This document shows, in pieces, positions 27,107 through 36,069 of a DNA stretch of 64,000 nt (the stretch's first letter is position 1; every line of letters starts with the position of its first letter). Below the pieces are notes generated by a model. The model ran no database searches. It was given only the letters and a program-made list of their open reading frames with translations, and was not told where the DNA came from. A program made the translations under genes and the position numbers. The stretch spans positions 62,001 to 126,000 of the forward strand of contig NZ_UUIS01000014.1 in assembly GCF_900589395.1 (NCBI RefSeq), given 5' to 3'. The DNA is from Pseudomonas viridiflava. GTDB lineage: Bacteria; Pseudomonadota; Gammaproteobacteria; Pseudomonadales; Pseudomonadaceae.

Positions 27107-28459
27107 ATGAGCCACATCCCGGACCCGCAAGAACATGTGCCCAAGCCTGAGCCGGTCACGCTGCGTGCAGCGTTCTGGTTCTGGCTGAAGCTGGGTTTTA
27201 TCAGTTTTGGCGGGCCGGCAGGGCAGATCTCGATCATGCACCAGGAGCTGGTCGAGCGCCGGCGCTGGCTCTCCGAGCGGCGCTTCCTGCATGCCCTCAA
27301 CTACTGCATGTTGTTGCCGGGCCCCGAGGCTCAGCAATTGGCGACCTACATCGGCTGGCTGATGCATCGCACTTGGGGCGGTGTCATTGCCGGTGCGCTG
27401 TTTGTGTTGCCCTCGCTGTTTATCCTGATTGCGTTGTCGTGGATGTACATTGCCTTTGGCGAAGTGCCGGTTGTGGCCGGGCTGTTCTATGGCATCAAGC
27501 CTGCGGTCACGGCCATCGTCGTGCAGGCGGCTAATCGGATTGGCTCAAGGGCCTTGAAGAACAATGTGCTATGGGCAATCGCGGCGGCTTCATTCACGGC
27601 GATTTTTGCCTTCAATGTCCCATTCCCGCTGATCGTGCTGGGTGCCGCCCTGATGGGCTACCTGGGTGGTCGCCTGGTTCCTGAGAAGTTCAGGGCGGGC
27701 GGTCATGGTGGTGAGAGAAAGTCCTATGGGCCTGCCCTGATCGATGACGATACGCCATCCCCCGAGCACGCTCGTTTCAACGGGGTGAGGCTGGCCCTGC
27801 TGGCTATTGTCGGTGCCGTGCTGTGGGCGCTGCCCATGGGAATCCTGACAGCGCTTTTTGGTTGGGAGGGCACGCTGACACAGATGGGCTGGTTCTTCAC
27901 CAAGGCCGCCTTGCTGACCTTTGGCGGCGCCTATGCCGTGCTTCCCTATGTGTATCAGGGCGCTGTGGGTCACTACGGCTGGTTGACGCCGACCCAGATG
28001 ATCGATGGCCTGGCCCTTGGGGAAACCACACCCGGTCCTTTGATCATGGTCGTGGCCTTTGTCGGTTTTGTCGGGGCCTATGTGTTGCAGGTCTTCGGTG
28101 CCGACCAGGCTTTTCTGGCAGGTGCCGTGGCCGCATCACTGGTGACCTGGTTTACCTTCCTGCCGTCGTTCCTGTTCATTCTGGCGGGTGGTCCCTTGGT
28201 GGAATCAACCCATAACGAACTCAGGTTCACCGCACCTCTGACCGCCATTACCGCAGCGGTGGTGGGCGTGATCCTCAACCTGGCGTGTTTTTTCGGTTAT
28301 CACGTGTTGTGGCCCCAAGGCTTCAGTGGACACCTGGACTGGCCGTCGGCGTTGATCGCGATTGCGGCGGCGATTGCCTTGTTCCGCTTCAAGCGCGGCG
28401 TCATTCAGGTGTTGGCAGGCTGTGCGCTTGTCGGGCTGGCAGTACATCTGCTGCGATGA
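27107..28459 (+). CDS. chrA: Chromate efflux transporter (CHR family)
   Basis: A 450-residue membrane protein with two homologous CHR halves, each starting with the family signature (FWFWLKLGFISFGGPAGQI and GWFFTKAALLTFGGAYAVLPY). About ten hydrophobic segments are visible. It exports chromate across the inner membrane. Length is standard for two-domain ChrA. No chrB-type regulator is adjacent. It marks the return to GC-rich DNA after the IS scrap zone. Confidence 0.88.
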   Translation: MSHIPDPQEHVPKPEPVTLRAAFWFWLKLGFISFGGPAGQISIMHQELVERRRWLSERRFLHALNYCMLLPGPEAQQLATYIGWLMHRTWGGVIAGALFVLPSLFILIALSWMYIAFGEVPVVAGLFYGIKPAVTAIVVQAANRIGSRALKNNVLWAIAAASFTAIFAFNVPFPLIVLGAALMGYLGGRLVPEKFRAGGHGGERKSYGPALIDDDTPSPEHARFNGVRLALLAIVGAVLWALPMGILTALFGWEGTLTQMGWFFTKAALLTFGGAYAVLPYVYQGAVGHYGWLTPTQMIDGLALGETTPGPLIMVVAFVGFVGAYVLQVFGADQAFLAGAVAASLVTWFTFLPSFLFILAGGPLVESTHNELRFTAPLTAITAAVVGVILNLACFFGYHVLWPQGFSGHLDWPSALIAIAAAIALFRFKRGVIQVLAGCALVGLAVHLLR

Positions 28460-28653
28460 ACTGGCCTTCACGCTATTGGGAAAGCCCGCCTTTAGGTCCA
28501 GCCGGGGCGGGACTTACAGATCAGTGGCAGTGGTAGTCAAACGAGGTAGCGAACATTCGCGACAGTAAGAGCATGGCGAGCCACTTGATCAGATCAAGGC
28601 TGCTGTTTCGGCCAGACGATAAGCGCTCGAACGAGGCAACACCGAATGCCTCT

Positions 28654-28935
28654 CTAGGCATTCAGGCCAACCCAGCCATGGAAACTTACATACAGACCCA
28701 CGCCGATGATCAAGACACTGGAAAGGTAAGGCACACGTCGAGCCACAGTGCCCAGCCACGGCCAGCGGTTGGAGGCCTGTCTGGCACCAATGGCGGCCGC
28801 AGCCCCCACAATGACCAGGGTGATCGCCAAACCGATGCTGAAACAAAGGACGAGCATGCCGCCAAGGGCAACGTCCTTGACCTGAAGGCACAGCAACAGC
28901 ACGGTGATGGCCGCAGGGCACGGAATCAAGCACAT
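28654..28935 (-). pseudogene. NicO/RcnA-type nickel-cobalt efflux transporter, C-terminal fragment
   Basis: The minus strand encodes about 93 residues (LIPCPAAITVLLLCLQVKDV...) with three membrane segments, matching the end of NicO/RcnA transporters and including the conserved PCPAAIT motif. The N-terminal half is missing. The break falls at an inverted repeat at 28934-28970. The surviving frame has an ATG, but a working transporter is unlikely. Confidence 0.7.
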
Positions 28936-28970
28936 TGATAGCTCCACAACACGGATGTCGAGCTATCAAT
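28934..28970. repeat. 11-bp inverted repeat at the NicO truncation point
   Basis: ATTGATAGCTC (28934-28944) and GAGCTATCAAT (28960-28970) flank 15 nt. It coincides with the end of NicO homology and may mark the junction of a deletion or a terminator-like hairpin. Confidence 0.4.
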
Positions 28971-29014
28971 CTGTAAGGCGATCTACGCTGTTTTGCAGAG
29001 AGGGCAACGCACCC

Positions 29015-29674
29015 TCAACAACCGGGCGATGCCAGCCCGGTCCCGATAGTGACGGCCGTCACAGGCACATGTGCAAAGGCTTTCTTCGCACCTTCTGCAA
29101 ATTGTGGGTCGCAATTGAAGTTTGTGGCGTTGACGAAGTCTTCGCCCTTGGCTTTTACAATCTGTTCCGTCCAGGCGTCAGCGGCTGCAATGGCTTCGTC
29201 AGACGTGAGTCTGACTTCCAGCAATACCTGCATAAAGTTGACTGCATGCGGGCCTTCCCAGAGCGCATACACAGAAGGGTCGAAGGCATTGCCACACATA
29301 CTGAGGCAGTCGGCCGAATACACCATGCCCCCGCCCGCTGACGCGTCGAATGCTCCGAGGGTCAAGGGTTTGCCCGGAGCAGGTGCGTAGCTGCCCACGA
29401 AACGGGTGAGGTCCGCCTGGCATTCAGGTGCTGTTTCCAGCCTGAGCCTGGTGACTTTGCCACCCTCGATCGTCGCGGTGACATCGCAACCCTGGACCTT
29501 GAATGTGTGTTCGTCCCCGTTCGATTCTTGTGCAATGCCTGCAATCGATTCGAAGTACCGTTGATTCTTGCCCAGCATGTCGCCTGTGAACACCTCTGCG
29601 ACGGTCGCCGCTTGTGCAGTGCCGAGCGACAACAGGACTGTTGCAAGACCAAGACTGCTGGCCACTTTCATCAT
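29015..29674 (-). CDS. Periplasmic protein of unknown function
   Basis: A 219-residue protein with a clear signal peptide (MMKVASSLGLATVLLSLGTAQA|A). The mature part has six cysteines, some in short-range pairs (ADCLSMCGNAF), suggesting disulfides in the periplasm. No family is recognised. GGAG lies about 7 bp before the first ATG; the second ATG is an equally possible start. It is encoded apart from clear operon partners. Confidence 0.7.
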   Translation of the reverse strand: MMKVASSLGLATVLLSLGTAQAATVAEVFTGDMLGKNQRYFESIAGIAQESNGDEHTFKVQGCDVTATIEGGKVTRLRLETAPECQADLTRFVGSYAPAPGKPLTLGAFDASAGGGMVYSADCLSMCGNAFDPSVYALWEGPHAVNFMQVLLEVRLTSDEAIAAADAWTEQIVKAKGEDFVNATNFNCDPQFAEGAKKAFAHVPVTAVTIGTGLASPGC

Positions 29675-29826
29675 GAGATGACTCCATTGTTACTGCGTTT
29701 ATGGGCTCACTTTCATCTGGACGTGGTGAGCGAGCCCGCGTAATGGACTGAGCGCTCAGTCCGGTTTGCTTGGCCTTTATCAAGCCTTGAAACAAGTCAT
29801 CGACACACGCTGTGTCACCGGCTCAT

Positions 29827-30264
29827 CTACACCGGCTCACGTGCCTGAGCTGCGGCCAGAAACCCTGCAAACGTAACCACCGCAACCAGCGGCCAGCCAA
29901 AGACCACCAGGCGCGATATCAACGAGGTGTCGAACCAGCCGACCAGGCTGATGCAGGCCGCAACCCCGCACAGCAATCCCTGCCAGGCGCGGCGATGCCA
30001 GGCGGGCAGCGCGTGCGATCGTAAAAAATGATTATGCAGTAGCGCCACGGTGACCAGGCCCACCCACCCCAGCAGCGTCATGGCCAACAGCTTTACATAC
30101 AGCAATATCCCGTATTCAGGGGTAAGGCCGCGGATGAAAAAAAGCTCATAGACCATGGCGCCTGCCACCACGGTCCCAAAGCAGGCGGCCAGTAGCGTCG
30201 GCAAGACGACGAATACGCCGACGGCCAGGATCAGGATTTTTCTGGAGACTGAAACGTTGCTCAT
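29827..30264 (-). CDS. Four-helix inner-membrane protein of unknown function
   Basis: A 145-residue protein when started at MSNVSVSRKILIL (ATG 30264); an upstream start would add 29 non-membrane residues. Four hydrophobic stretches span the protein, with a short His/Arg-rich cytoplasmic or periplasmic loop (HNHFLRSHALPAWHRR). No family is recognised. The ribosome binding site is weak. Confidence 0.6.
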   Translation of the reverse strand: MSNVSVSRKILILAVGVFVVLPTLLAACFGTVVAGAMVYELFFIRGLTPEYGILLYVKLLAMTLLGWVGLVTVALLHNHFLRSHALPAWHRRAWQGLLCGVAACISLVGWFDTSLISRLVVFGWPLVAVVTFAGFLAAAQAREPV

Positions 30265-30465
30265 GGTGGTGGACCGTTGCTGATAGTGGTTCTGCGCCTG
30301 TACCAAAGCCGTCGTGAGTCGATCGGGGCGCCTATCGGCCCCTCCCACCATTGACCGCGTCGCCCTGGGCTGTTCGTCTGTCTCTGCGTGCGTACCCGCT
30401 TTCTAGGCTACGGTTAGCCTGCACGACTTCAGCAGTCCCTGGTTAACTTACCCTATCCACAGGTA

Positions 30466-31343
30466 ATGAACATGGACATGGATGCCTCTACGCAGTACCC
30501 GATCGTATTGATCCACGGCCTTTTCGGTTTCGACAAGATTGCCGGCTACCCTTACTTTTTCGATATCGAAAACGCGCTGGAGCGGGCCGGTGCCACGGTC
30601 TTTGCGGTCAATATTCCAGCCGTCAACAGCAATGAGGCGCGGGGCGAAAGCCTGCTCGGCCACATCGACCGCATTCTGCTGCAAACAGGTGCCGCCAAGG
30701 TCAACCTGATCGGTCATAGCCAAGGGCGTTGGCCGCACGCTATGCCGCCGCCCTGTACCCCGAGAAAGTCGCATCGGTCACCTCGGTCGCCTGCCCTAAC
30801 CACGGCTCGGAGATTGCCGACCTGCTGCACCGGGCGCTGATCCCCGGCCAGTTACCCGAAGCCTTGGTGCTGGCGCTGCTGGGCGCGGTCGGCACCTTGA
30901 TTGCGCTGATCAGCGGCAGCCCGCAACCGGTGGACCCGCAAGCGGCATTCGGGTCGCTGACCACCGCCGGCATGGCCGACTTCAATCGTAAGTACCCGCA
31001 GGGGATGCCGGCAGAGTGGGGCGGGGAAGGCCGTGAAATTGAAGACAACGGCGTGCATTACTATTCCTGGAGCGGCATCGTGCAGAACTTCCAGAGCCTG
31101 CAGCCGTTGGACCCCAGTCATTTGAACAGCCTGGTGCTGTCGCAATTCTTTGTCAGGGAAAGACACGCCAACGATGGGCTGGTGGGCCGCTACAGCTCGC
31201 ACCTGGGCAAGGTGATCCGCTCGGATTACCCGATGGATCACTTCGACGCCGTCAACCAGATGGCCGGGATCACCAGTTGGAACGTGAACCCGGTCGGGCT
31301 CTATCTGGAACATGCCGCACGGCTCAGGCAGAAGGGATTGTAG
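30466..31343 (+). pseudogene. Triacylglycerol lipase with a frameshift after the catalytic serine
   Basis: The first frame (30466-30840) encodes [13 protein letters not shown], the oxyanion region, and GHSQG with the nucleophile Ser85. Right after it the reading frame changes: the continuation ([19 protein letters not shown]... to RLRQKGL, stop 31343) lies in another frame. Adding one G to the GGG at 30724-30726 restores SQGALAARYA and an uninterrupted lipase of about 292 residues similar to Pseudomonas family I lipases. This is either a real null mutation or a base-call error. No signal peptide is visible. Confidence 0.8.
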
Positions 31344-31345
31344 GG

Positions 31346-31780
31346 CTAGGTGGTCGGTTGCGTTTTGTCGCGCGGGCCTTGTGTGACGACCTCATCTTCA
31401 ACCAGCGTTTCCTGCTCTAGAATCTCGATCTCCTCGCCGTTGGCCAGCTTGCGGTACTGGCGGCGCAGTTGCTTGAGCTGCTTGGAGTCCTTGCTGTCCA
31501 GGTCAAGCACCGCACGGTGCGCCTGGTTGGTGGCCCTGAGCAGTTCATCGATCTTGATGTGCAGGATGTCGTTATCGCGGTTCTGGGTGTTCTGGATGAT
31601 GAACACCATCAGGAACGTGATGATGGTGGTCGAGGTGTTGATGATCAGTTGCCAGGTGTCGTTGTAATGAAACCAGGGGCCGGTGGCGGCCCACACCATG
31701 ATCAGCAGCAGGGCGACCAGGAAAGCGGTGGGGCTGCCGGTCTTCTTCGAAATGGCTTGGGCAATCTGGGCAAACTTCAT
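31346..31780 (-). CDS. Low-affinity iron permease family protein
   Basis: A 144-residue protein from ATG 31780 (MKFAQIAQAISKKTGSP). It has two transmembrane segments (TAFLVALLLIMVWAATGPWF and LIINTSTTIITFLMVFIIQ), followed by the conserved NTQNRDNDILHIKIDELLRA helix typical of this family, then a charged tail. Despite the family name, a transport role for such short bacterial members is not established. It is convergent with the lipase gene, only 2 bp apart. Confidence 0.78.
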   Translation of the reverse strand: MKFAQIAQAISKKTGSPTAFLVALLLIMVWAATGPWFHYNDTWQLIINTSTTIITFLMVFIIQNTQNRDNDILHIKIDELLRATNQAHRAVLDLDSKDSKQLKQLRRQYRKLANGEEIEILEQETLVEDEVVTQGPRDKTQPTT

Positions 31781-31874
31781 GGCAGGCGTTCCGGTCAATC
31801 CATGTTCCTGGCGTCTTCGGGCACATCACCTTCAAGTGAGTGCCCGAAGAGGCGATGACACTGTGGGGTGAAGC

Positions 31875-32432
31875 TTATTGCTTGGTGGTGTCGCCGGTGG
31901 TCTTGACAGCATCACCGCTATGTTTGGCTTCGTCGCCGCCGTATTTGAGCGACAGGGCCTTGGCTTCTTTCAGGTGCGCTTCAAGCTTGGGCAGAGTGGC
32001 TTCGGCGAACGCCTTGATTTCAGCGTCCTTGCCATCCTTGATTTGCTCGTTGAACAGTTCGATGGTCTGCTCGTGCGCCTTGACCTGATTGTTGGCGTAC
32101 GACTTGTCGAAGGATTCATCGCGAATATCAAGAATGAGCGCCTTGGCCTTGTCCATCAGTTCGGCGTCCGAGCTCACCTCAAGTTTCTTGGTGGTAGCAA
32201 TGCCCTTGAGTTTTTCATTCGCCGCGGTGTGATCGGTGATCATCATTTGCGCGAATGTCTTGATGTCGGCCGACTGGCTTTTCTGCTGCGCCAGCTTGCC
32301 GGCTTCGATTTCCGCAATGCCCTTGGCCGATGCTTCATCGACGAACGCTTTGGGAGAATCCGCTGCAAACGCCATGCTGCTAGCCATTGCAACAAACAGG
32401 CTCAGGGTGCCAGCGCGAAATACATTCTTCAT
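31875..32432 (-). CDS. DUF4142-domain periplasmic protein
   Basis: A 185-residue protein from ATG 32432 (MKNVFRAGTLSLFVAMASSM), with AAAGGAG 8 bp upstream. The signal peptide ends AFA|ADSP. The mature part is all-helical with the ferritin-like DUF4142 pattern (FAQMMITDHTAANEKLKGIA and KAHEQTIELFNEQIKDGKD). Function unknown; relatives are often stress-induced envelope proteins. Confidence 0.8.
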   Translation of the reverse strand: MKNVFRAGTLSLFVAMASSMAFAADSPKAFVDEASAKGIAEIEAGKLAQQKSQSADIKTFAQMMITDHTAANEKLKGIATTKKLEVSSDAELMDKAKALILDIRDESFDKSYANNQVKAHEQTIELFNEQIKDGKDAEIKAFAEATLPKLEAHLKEAKALSLKYGGDEAKHSGDAVKTTGDTTKQ

Positions 32433-32615
32433 GAGTGAACTCCTTTCAGGTTTTATTGGCCATGCCACAAAAGGGACAAAAGCACTGAAAACGAAGTTCA
32501 ACGTTTTTGACGATCACCTGACCCGACGGCCTGCCATGCGCTTTTCCTGACAGCAGCAAGCGTTCAGGTATGATGCCGCGCCCACTACCCTTCATGCCTG
32601 TCCGGCCGGTGTTCC

Positions 32616-33359
32616 ATGACTTCCAATGCGCTCTACACCGATCTGTCCGGCTATTACGACCTGATGTGTGCCGACATCGACTACCCGGCGCAAAGCCGCA
32701 GCATTCGCAGGCTGGATCAGTTGTTCGGCAATGGAGGGCGCAATCATCTCGACCTGGCCTGTGGCACAGGTCCGCATATCCGCCACTTTCTCGACTTCGG
32801 CTACCGCAGCGCCGGCCTGGACATCAACCAGCCGATGCTTGATATCGCCGCTCAGCGCTGCCCCGAGGCGCGTTTCGCGTGTCAGGACATGGGCGACTTC
32901 AGCGTGGCTGAACCGCTGGACCTGGTGACCTGCTTTCTGTACTCCATCCACTACAACGCCGGTGTCGAGCGCCTCAAGGCCTGCATTGCCAGGGTGCACG
33001 ATGCGCTGGGTGAAAAGGGCGTGTTCTGCTTCAACGCGGTGGACAAGCACCGCATTGATAATCGCTCGGCCGTGAGTCACAGGGTCACCCAGGGCGACAG
33101 CGATTTCGCCTTTGGTTCGGCCTGGCATTACCCCGGCGAAGGCGAGCGACAGTCGCTGCGTCTGCGCATCGACAAGGCCTGCGCCGGGGTCACCCAGACC
33201 TGGCAGGATGAACACCCGATGGTGGCTGTCAGCTTTGCCGAGATGCAGGCGCTGTTGCAGCCGCAGTTCGAGGTCACGCTGTTCGAGCATGACTATGAAA
33301 AAATCACGCCCTGGGACGGTGAGTCCGGGAATGCGATTTTTGTCTGTGTAAAAGCCTGA
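32616..33359 (+). CDS. Class I SAM-dependent methyltransferase
   Basis: A 247-residue protein with motif I LDLACGTGPHIRHF (about residues 46-59), a following acidic GLDINQPML, and the usual Rossmann order. The substrate is unknown. The start ATG has only a weak ribosome binding site. It stands alone, followed by REP-like sequence. Confidence 0.78.
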   Translation: MTSNALYTDLSGYYDLMCADIDYPAQSRSIRRLDQLFGNGGRNHLDLACGTGPHIRHFLDFGYRSAGLDINQPMLDIAAQRCPEARFACQDMGDFSVAEPLDLVTCFLYSIHYNAGVERLKACIARVHDALGEKGVFCFNAVDKHRIDNRSAVSHRVTQGDSDFAFGSAWHYPGEGERQSLRLRIDKACAGVTQTWQDEHPMVAVSFAEMQALLQPQFEVTLFEHDYEKITPWDGESGNAIFVCVKA

Positions 33360-33719
33360 GGGCGGGGCTGCCCACGACTCTGCTGCGTCCCTGCCACCGT
33401 TATCGCCGGCAAGCCGCCTCCCACACGTTGATCGCGTTTCTGGTGGGAGGGGGCTCTGCCCGCGATGGCGGTGGCCCAGGCACACTGACCGTGTCGTCGC
33501 CCGTACCAAAACAGCGTTGTTATCCGCACCGAAACAACAGGGCAATTGAAGTTGTAATGAATGAACGCACTTATAGAACAGCGCGGTCATGGCACTTGAT
33601 AAAACAGGACGTCGTAAACACAAGGTTGATACTGTACAGGTTACGTTAACAAGTGCCGTGAACTCGGCGTGGTCAGACGTCGTATTTTTATAACAACACG
33701 TCCACTGCCAGAGGTGTTC
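33360..33719. other. Intergenic stretch with a REP pair
   Basis: About 360 bp with no gene. It holds two inverted REP-like arms (33401-33423 and 33443-33470) and then an AT-rich region before the LysR gene that probably contains its promoter. Confidence 0.5.
33401..33470. repeat. REP-type inverted pair
   Basis: ATCGCCGGCAAGCCGCCTCC and, inverted, GTGGGAGGGGGCTCTGCCCG form a typical Pseudomonas REP doublet after the methyltransferase gene. Related copies lie at 52759-52930. Confidence 0.6.
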
Positions 33720-34658
33720 ATGCCCGCCGCTGAAATCATTAACCGGGTCAAAGGCTACCGGCGGTTGATTCCGTCGATGACCGCGCTGCTGGAATTCGAG
33801 GCCGTGGCCCGGCTGAGCAGCTTTACCCTGGCCGCCCGGGAACTGGGCGTGACCCAGGCGGCGGTCAGCAAGCAGATCAAGCTGCTGGAGGAGGTGCTGG
33901 GGGTCAAGCTGTTCCACCGCCTGCACCGCTCGATCCGGCTGACCAGCGAAGGCTACGTGCTGTTTACCGTCACGGCCGAGTCGATGCAGAAGATTGCCGG
34001 GGCCTTCGACAAGATCGCGGCCGGCACCGCCGAACAGGAGCTGGTGCTGACCACTACGGCGGCGTTCTCACATTTTCGCATCCTGCCCAGGCTCGGCCGC
34101 CTGCGGGTGTTGCAGCCCAACCTGCAGTTGCGCCTGACCACGCAGATGTTCACCTCTGAACTGCGTCATCACGACATCGACCTGTCGGTGCGCTACGGCA
34201 GCGGCAAATGGGATGACGGTGCAGCGATCCACCTGTTCGCCGAGGAGGTGTTTCCGGTGTGCTCGCCGGCCTGGCTGGCGATCCATCAGGCGCCTACGTC
34301 GCTGGAAGAACTGTTCCAGGCCGAACTGATCGACTCGGACCCCACCTCCGAAGGCTGGATGACCTGGCAGTCCTGGTTCAAGGCGCTGGACGGCCCGACA
34401 GCGCGGCGCAAGTACAACCTGCGGTTCAGCCTGTACACCGACACGATTCAGGCGGCCCTGTTCGGCCAGGGCATCGCCCTGGGCTGGAGCGGGATGCTTG
34501 ATCATCTGCTGGCCTGCGGCGACCTGGTGCGCCTGACACCTTATGCGGTCAAGACCGAAGAATCGCATTACCTGGTGGTGCCTAACGGGCATCCGGTCAC
34601 GCCCACGGTGCAGGTGCTGGTTGAATGGTTGAAAGCAATGGCACAGAGCGGCGAATGA
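33720..34658 (+). CDS. LysR-family regulator (GcvA-type)
   Basis: A 312-residue protein from ATG 33720 (MPAAEIINRVKGYRRLIPSM), with AGAGGTG upstream; an upstream start would add 17 residues. The helix-turn-helix is at about residues 25-80 (FTLAARELGVTQAAVSKQIK), followed by the effector-binding domain. Its sequence is nearest to GcvA-like LysR proteins. It lies 145 bp upstream of, and co-directional with, the Rieske oxygenase pair, so it is the obvious candidate regulator of that unit. Confidence 0.8.
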   Translation: MPAAEIINRVKGYRRLIPSMTALLEFEAVARLSSFTLAARELGVTQAAVSKQIKLLEEVLGVKLFHRLHRSIRLTSEGYVLFTVTAESMQKIAGAFDKIAAGTAEQELVLTTTAAFSHFRILPRLGRLRVLQPNLQLRLTTQMFTSELRHHDIDLSVRYGSGKWDDGAAIHLFAEEVFPVCSPAWLAIHQAPTSLEELFQAELIDSDPTSEGWMTWQSWFKALDGPTARRKYNLRFSLYTDTIQAALFGQGIALGWSGMLDHLLACGDLVRLTPYAVKTEESHYLVVPNGHPVTPTVQVLVEWLKAMAQSGE

Positions 34659-34803
34659 CAACACAACCCGTCACAGGCGGCACGCATAACCAGAAGTGAT
34701 GCGAGCCCGATAATAAAGCGCGTTGACCCGTTTTATACCACTCCAGATACTCGGCTTATTGTCATCCGTTACAGCCTGAGTGTGCCTGAGGGATAAAATA
34801 AAA

Positions 34804-36060
34804 ATGATTAACGCCGAACTTCAACACCACCGAAAGTTATTGCAAACCCGCCAGCCGGGCCATGGTTTCAATGGCGAGTTATTTGGCAGCCAGACCGTCT
34901 TCGACACCGACATGGAGGTGTTTTTCAACAAGCACTGGATCCTGGTCGGTGTTACCGCCGATGTGCCGGAGCCGGGCGATATTTCGACCGTCGACATCGG
35001 CAAATCCTCGGTCATTCTGGTGCGCGACGATGATGAACAGATCAGTGCCTTTCGCAACGTGTGCCGCCACCGGGGCGCGCGGCTGAAGCCGGCCGGCAAG
35101 TCGACCATCGGCATGCTGGTATGCCCCTATCATCAATGGACCTACGACCTGGACGGCAGCCTCAAGCACGCCGCGCACATGGGCAAGGACTTCGACGCCA
35201 CCTGCAAGAGCCTGAACCGGGTGCACGTCAAGGTGGTCGGTACGCACATTTTCGTGTGCCTGGGGGCAGAAGCACCGCAGGACATCGCGCGGCTGGCGCA
35301 GACCATGCAGCCGCGTTTCGATCAGTACGACATGCAGCGCACCAAGATCGCCTTCGAAAGCGAGATCATCGAGAACGGCAACTGGAAGCTGGTGATGGAA
35401 AACAACCGCGAGTGCTACCACTGCGCGGCCACTCACCCGGAACTGACCGCCTCGTTCCTGCCGGAGGATTTCGGCTTCTGCACCGATGGCCTGAGCGAGG
35501 AGTCGCTGCAGGCGCTGGACGAGTACTACAAGCTCAATGCCGCCACCAAGGCCGACTGGGAACGCCAGGGGTTTATCTGCGACGCCGTCGAGCACCTGGG
35601 CGTAGACGCCGTGACCCAGTTTCGCAGCCAGCGCCTGGCTATCGCCGGGCATGGCGAATCGCAGACCCTCACCACCCAGGTGGCCAGCAAGAAACTGCTC
35701 GGCGAACTGATCCGCCGTGACTTGGGCGACATGCACCTGTGGACCCACAATTCGTGGACCCACATCATGAGCGACCATGCGGTGATCTCGTACATCATCC
35801 CGCTGGCGCCGGACAAGACCCTGGTGCGCAGCAAGTGGCTGGTGCATGCCGAGGCCATCGAAGGTGTCGACTACGACCTCAAGACGCTGACCGAGGTCTG
35901 GGCCGCCACCAACCAGCAGGACGCCGATCTGGTCGGTATCACCCACCGCGGCACCCAGGACCCGGCCTATGTTCCGGGACCGTATTCGGCCTTTACCGAG
36001 TCCTACGTCGACCAGTTCCTGAGCTGGTACGACGCCCGTCTGCAAGCCCACGGCGTGTGA
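34804..36060 (+). CDS. Rieske oxygenase alpha subunit, betaine-demethylase type (GbcA-like)
   Basis: A 418-residue protein from ATG 34804; a GTG 8 codons upstream is less likely. The Rieske 2Fe-2S motif CRH (Cys87, His89) pairs with CPYH (Cys107, His110). Mononuclear iron ligands are in ECYHCAATH (His206, His211), with Glu203 in the bridging position, as in the quaternary-amine group of GbcA, Stc2 and CntA. These enzymes oxidatively demethylate betaines. It partners with the reductase 9 bp downstream. Whether the substrate is glycine betaine, stachydrine or another amine cannot be told from the sequence. Confidence 0.82.
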   Translation: MINAELQHHRKLLQTRQPGHGFNGELFGSQTVFDTDMEVFFNKHWILVGVTADVPEPGDISTVDIGKSSVILVRDDDEQISAFRNVCRHRGARLKPAGKSTIGMLVCPYHQWTYDLDGSLKHAAHMGKDFDATCKSLNRVHVKVVGTHIFVCLGAEAPQDIARLAQTMQPRFDQYDMQRTKIAFESEIIENGNWKLVMENNRECYHCAATHPELTASFLPEDFGFCTDGLSEESLQALDEYYKLNAATKADWERQGFICDAVEHLGVDAVTQFRSQRLAIAGHGESQTLTTQVASKKLLGELIRRDLGDMHLWTHNSWTHIMSDHAVISYIIPLAPDKTLVRSKWLVHAEAIEGVDYDLKTLTEVWAATNQQDADLVGITHRGTQDPAYVPGPYSAFTESYVDQFLSWYDARLQAHGV

Positions 36061-36069
36061 GGTGCAGTG

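Noticed and set aside
26872..27300. 142-codon minus-strand frame overlapping the start of chrA
   Set aside because: It is antisense to chrA for much of its length, with no ribosome binding site or recognisable domain.
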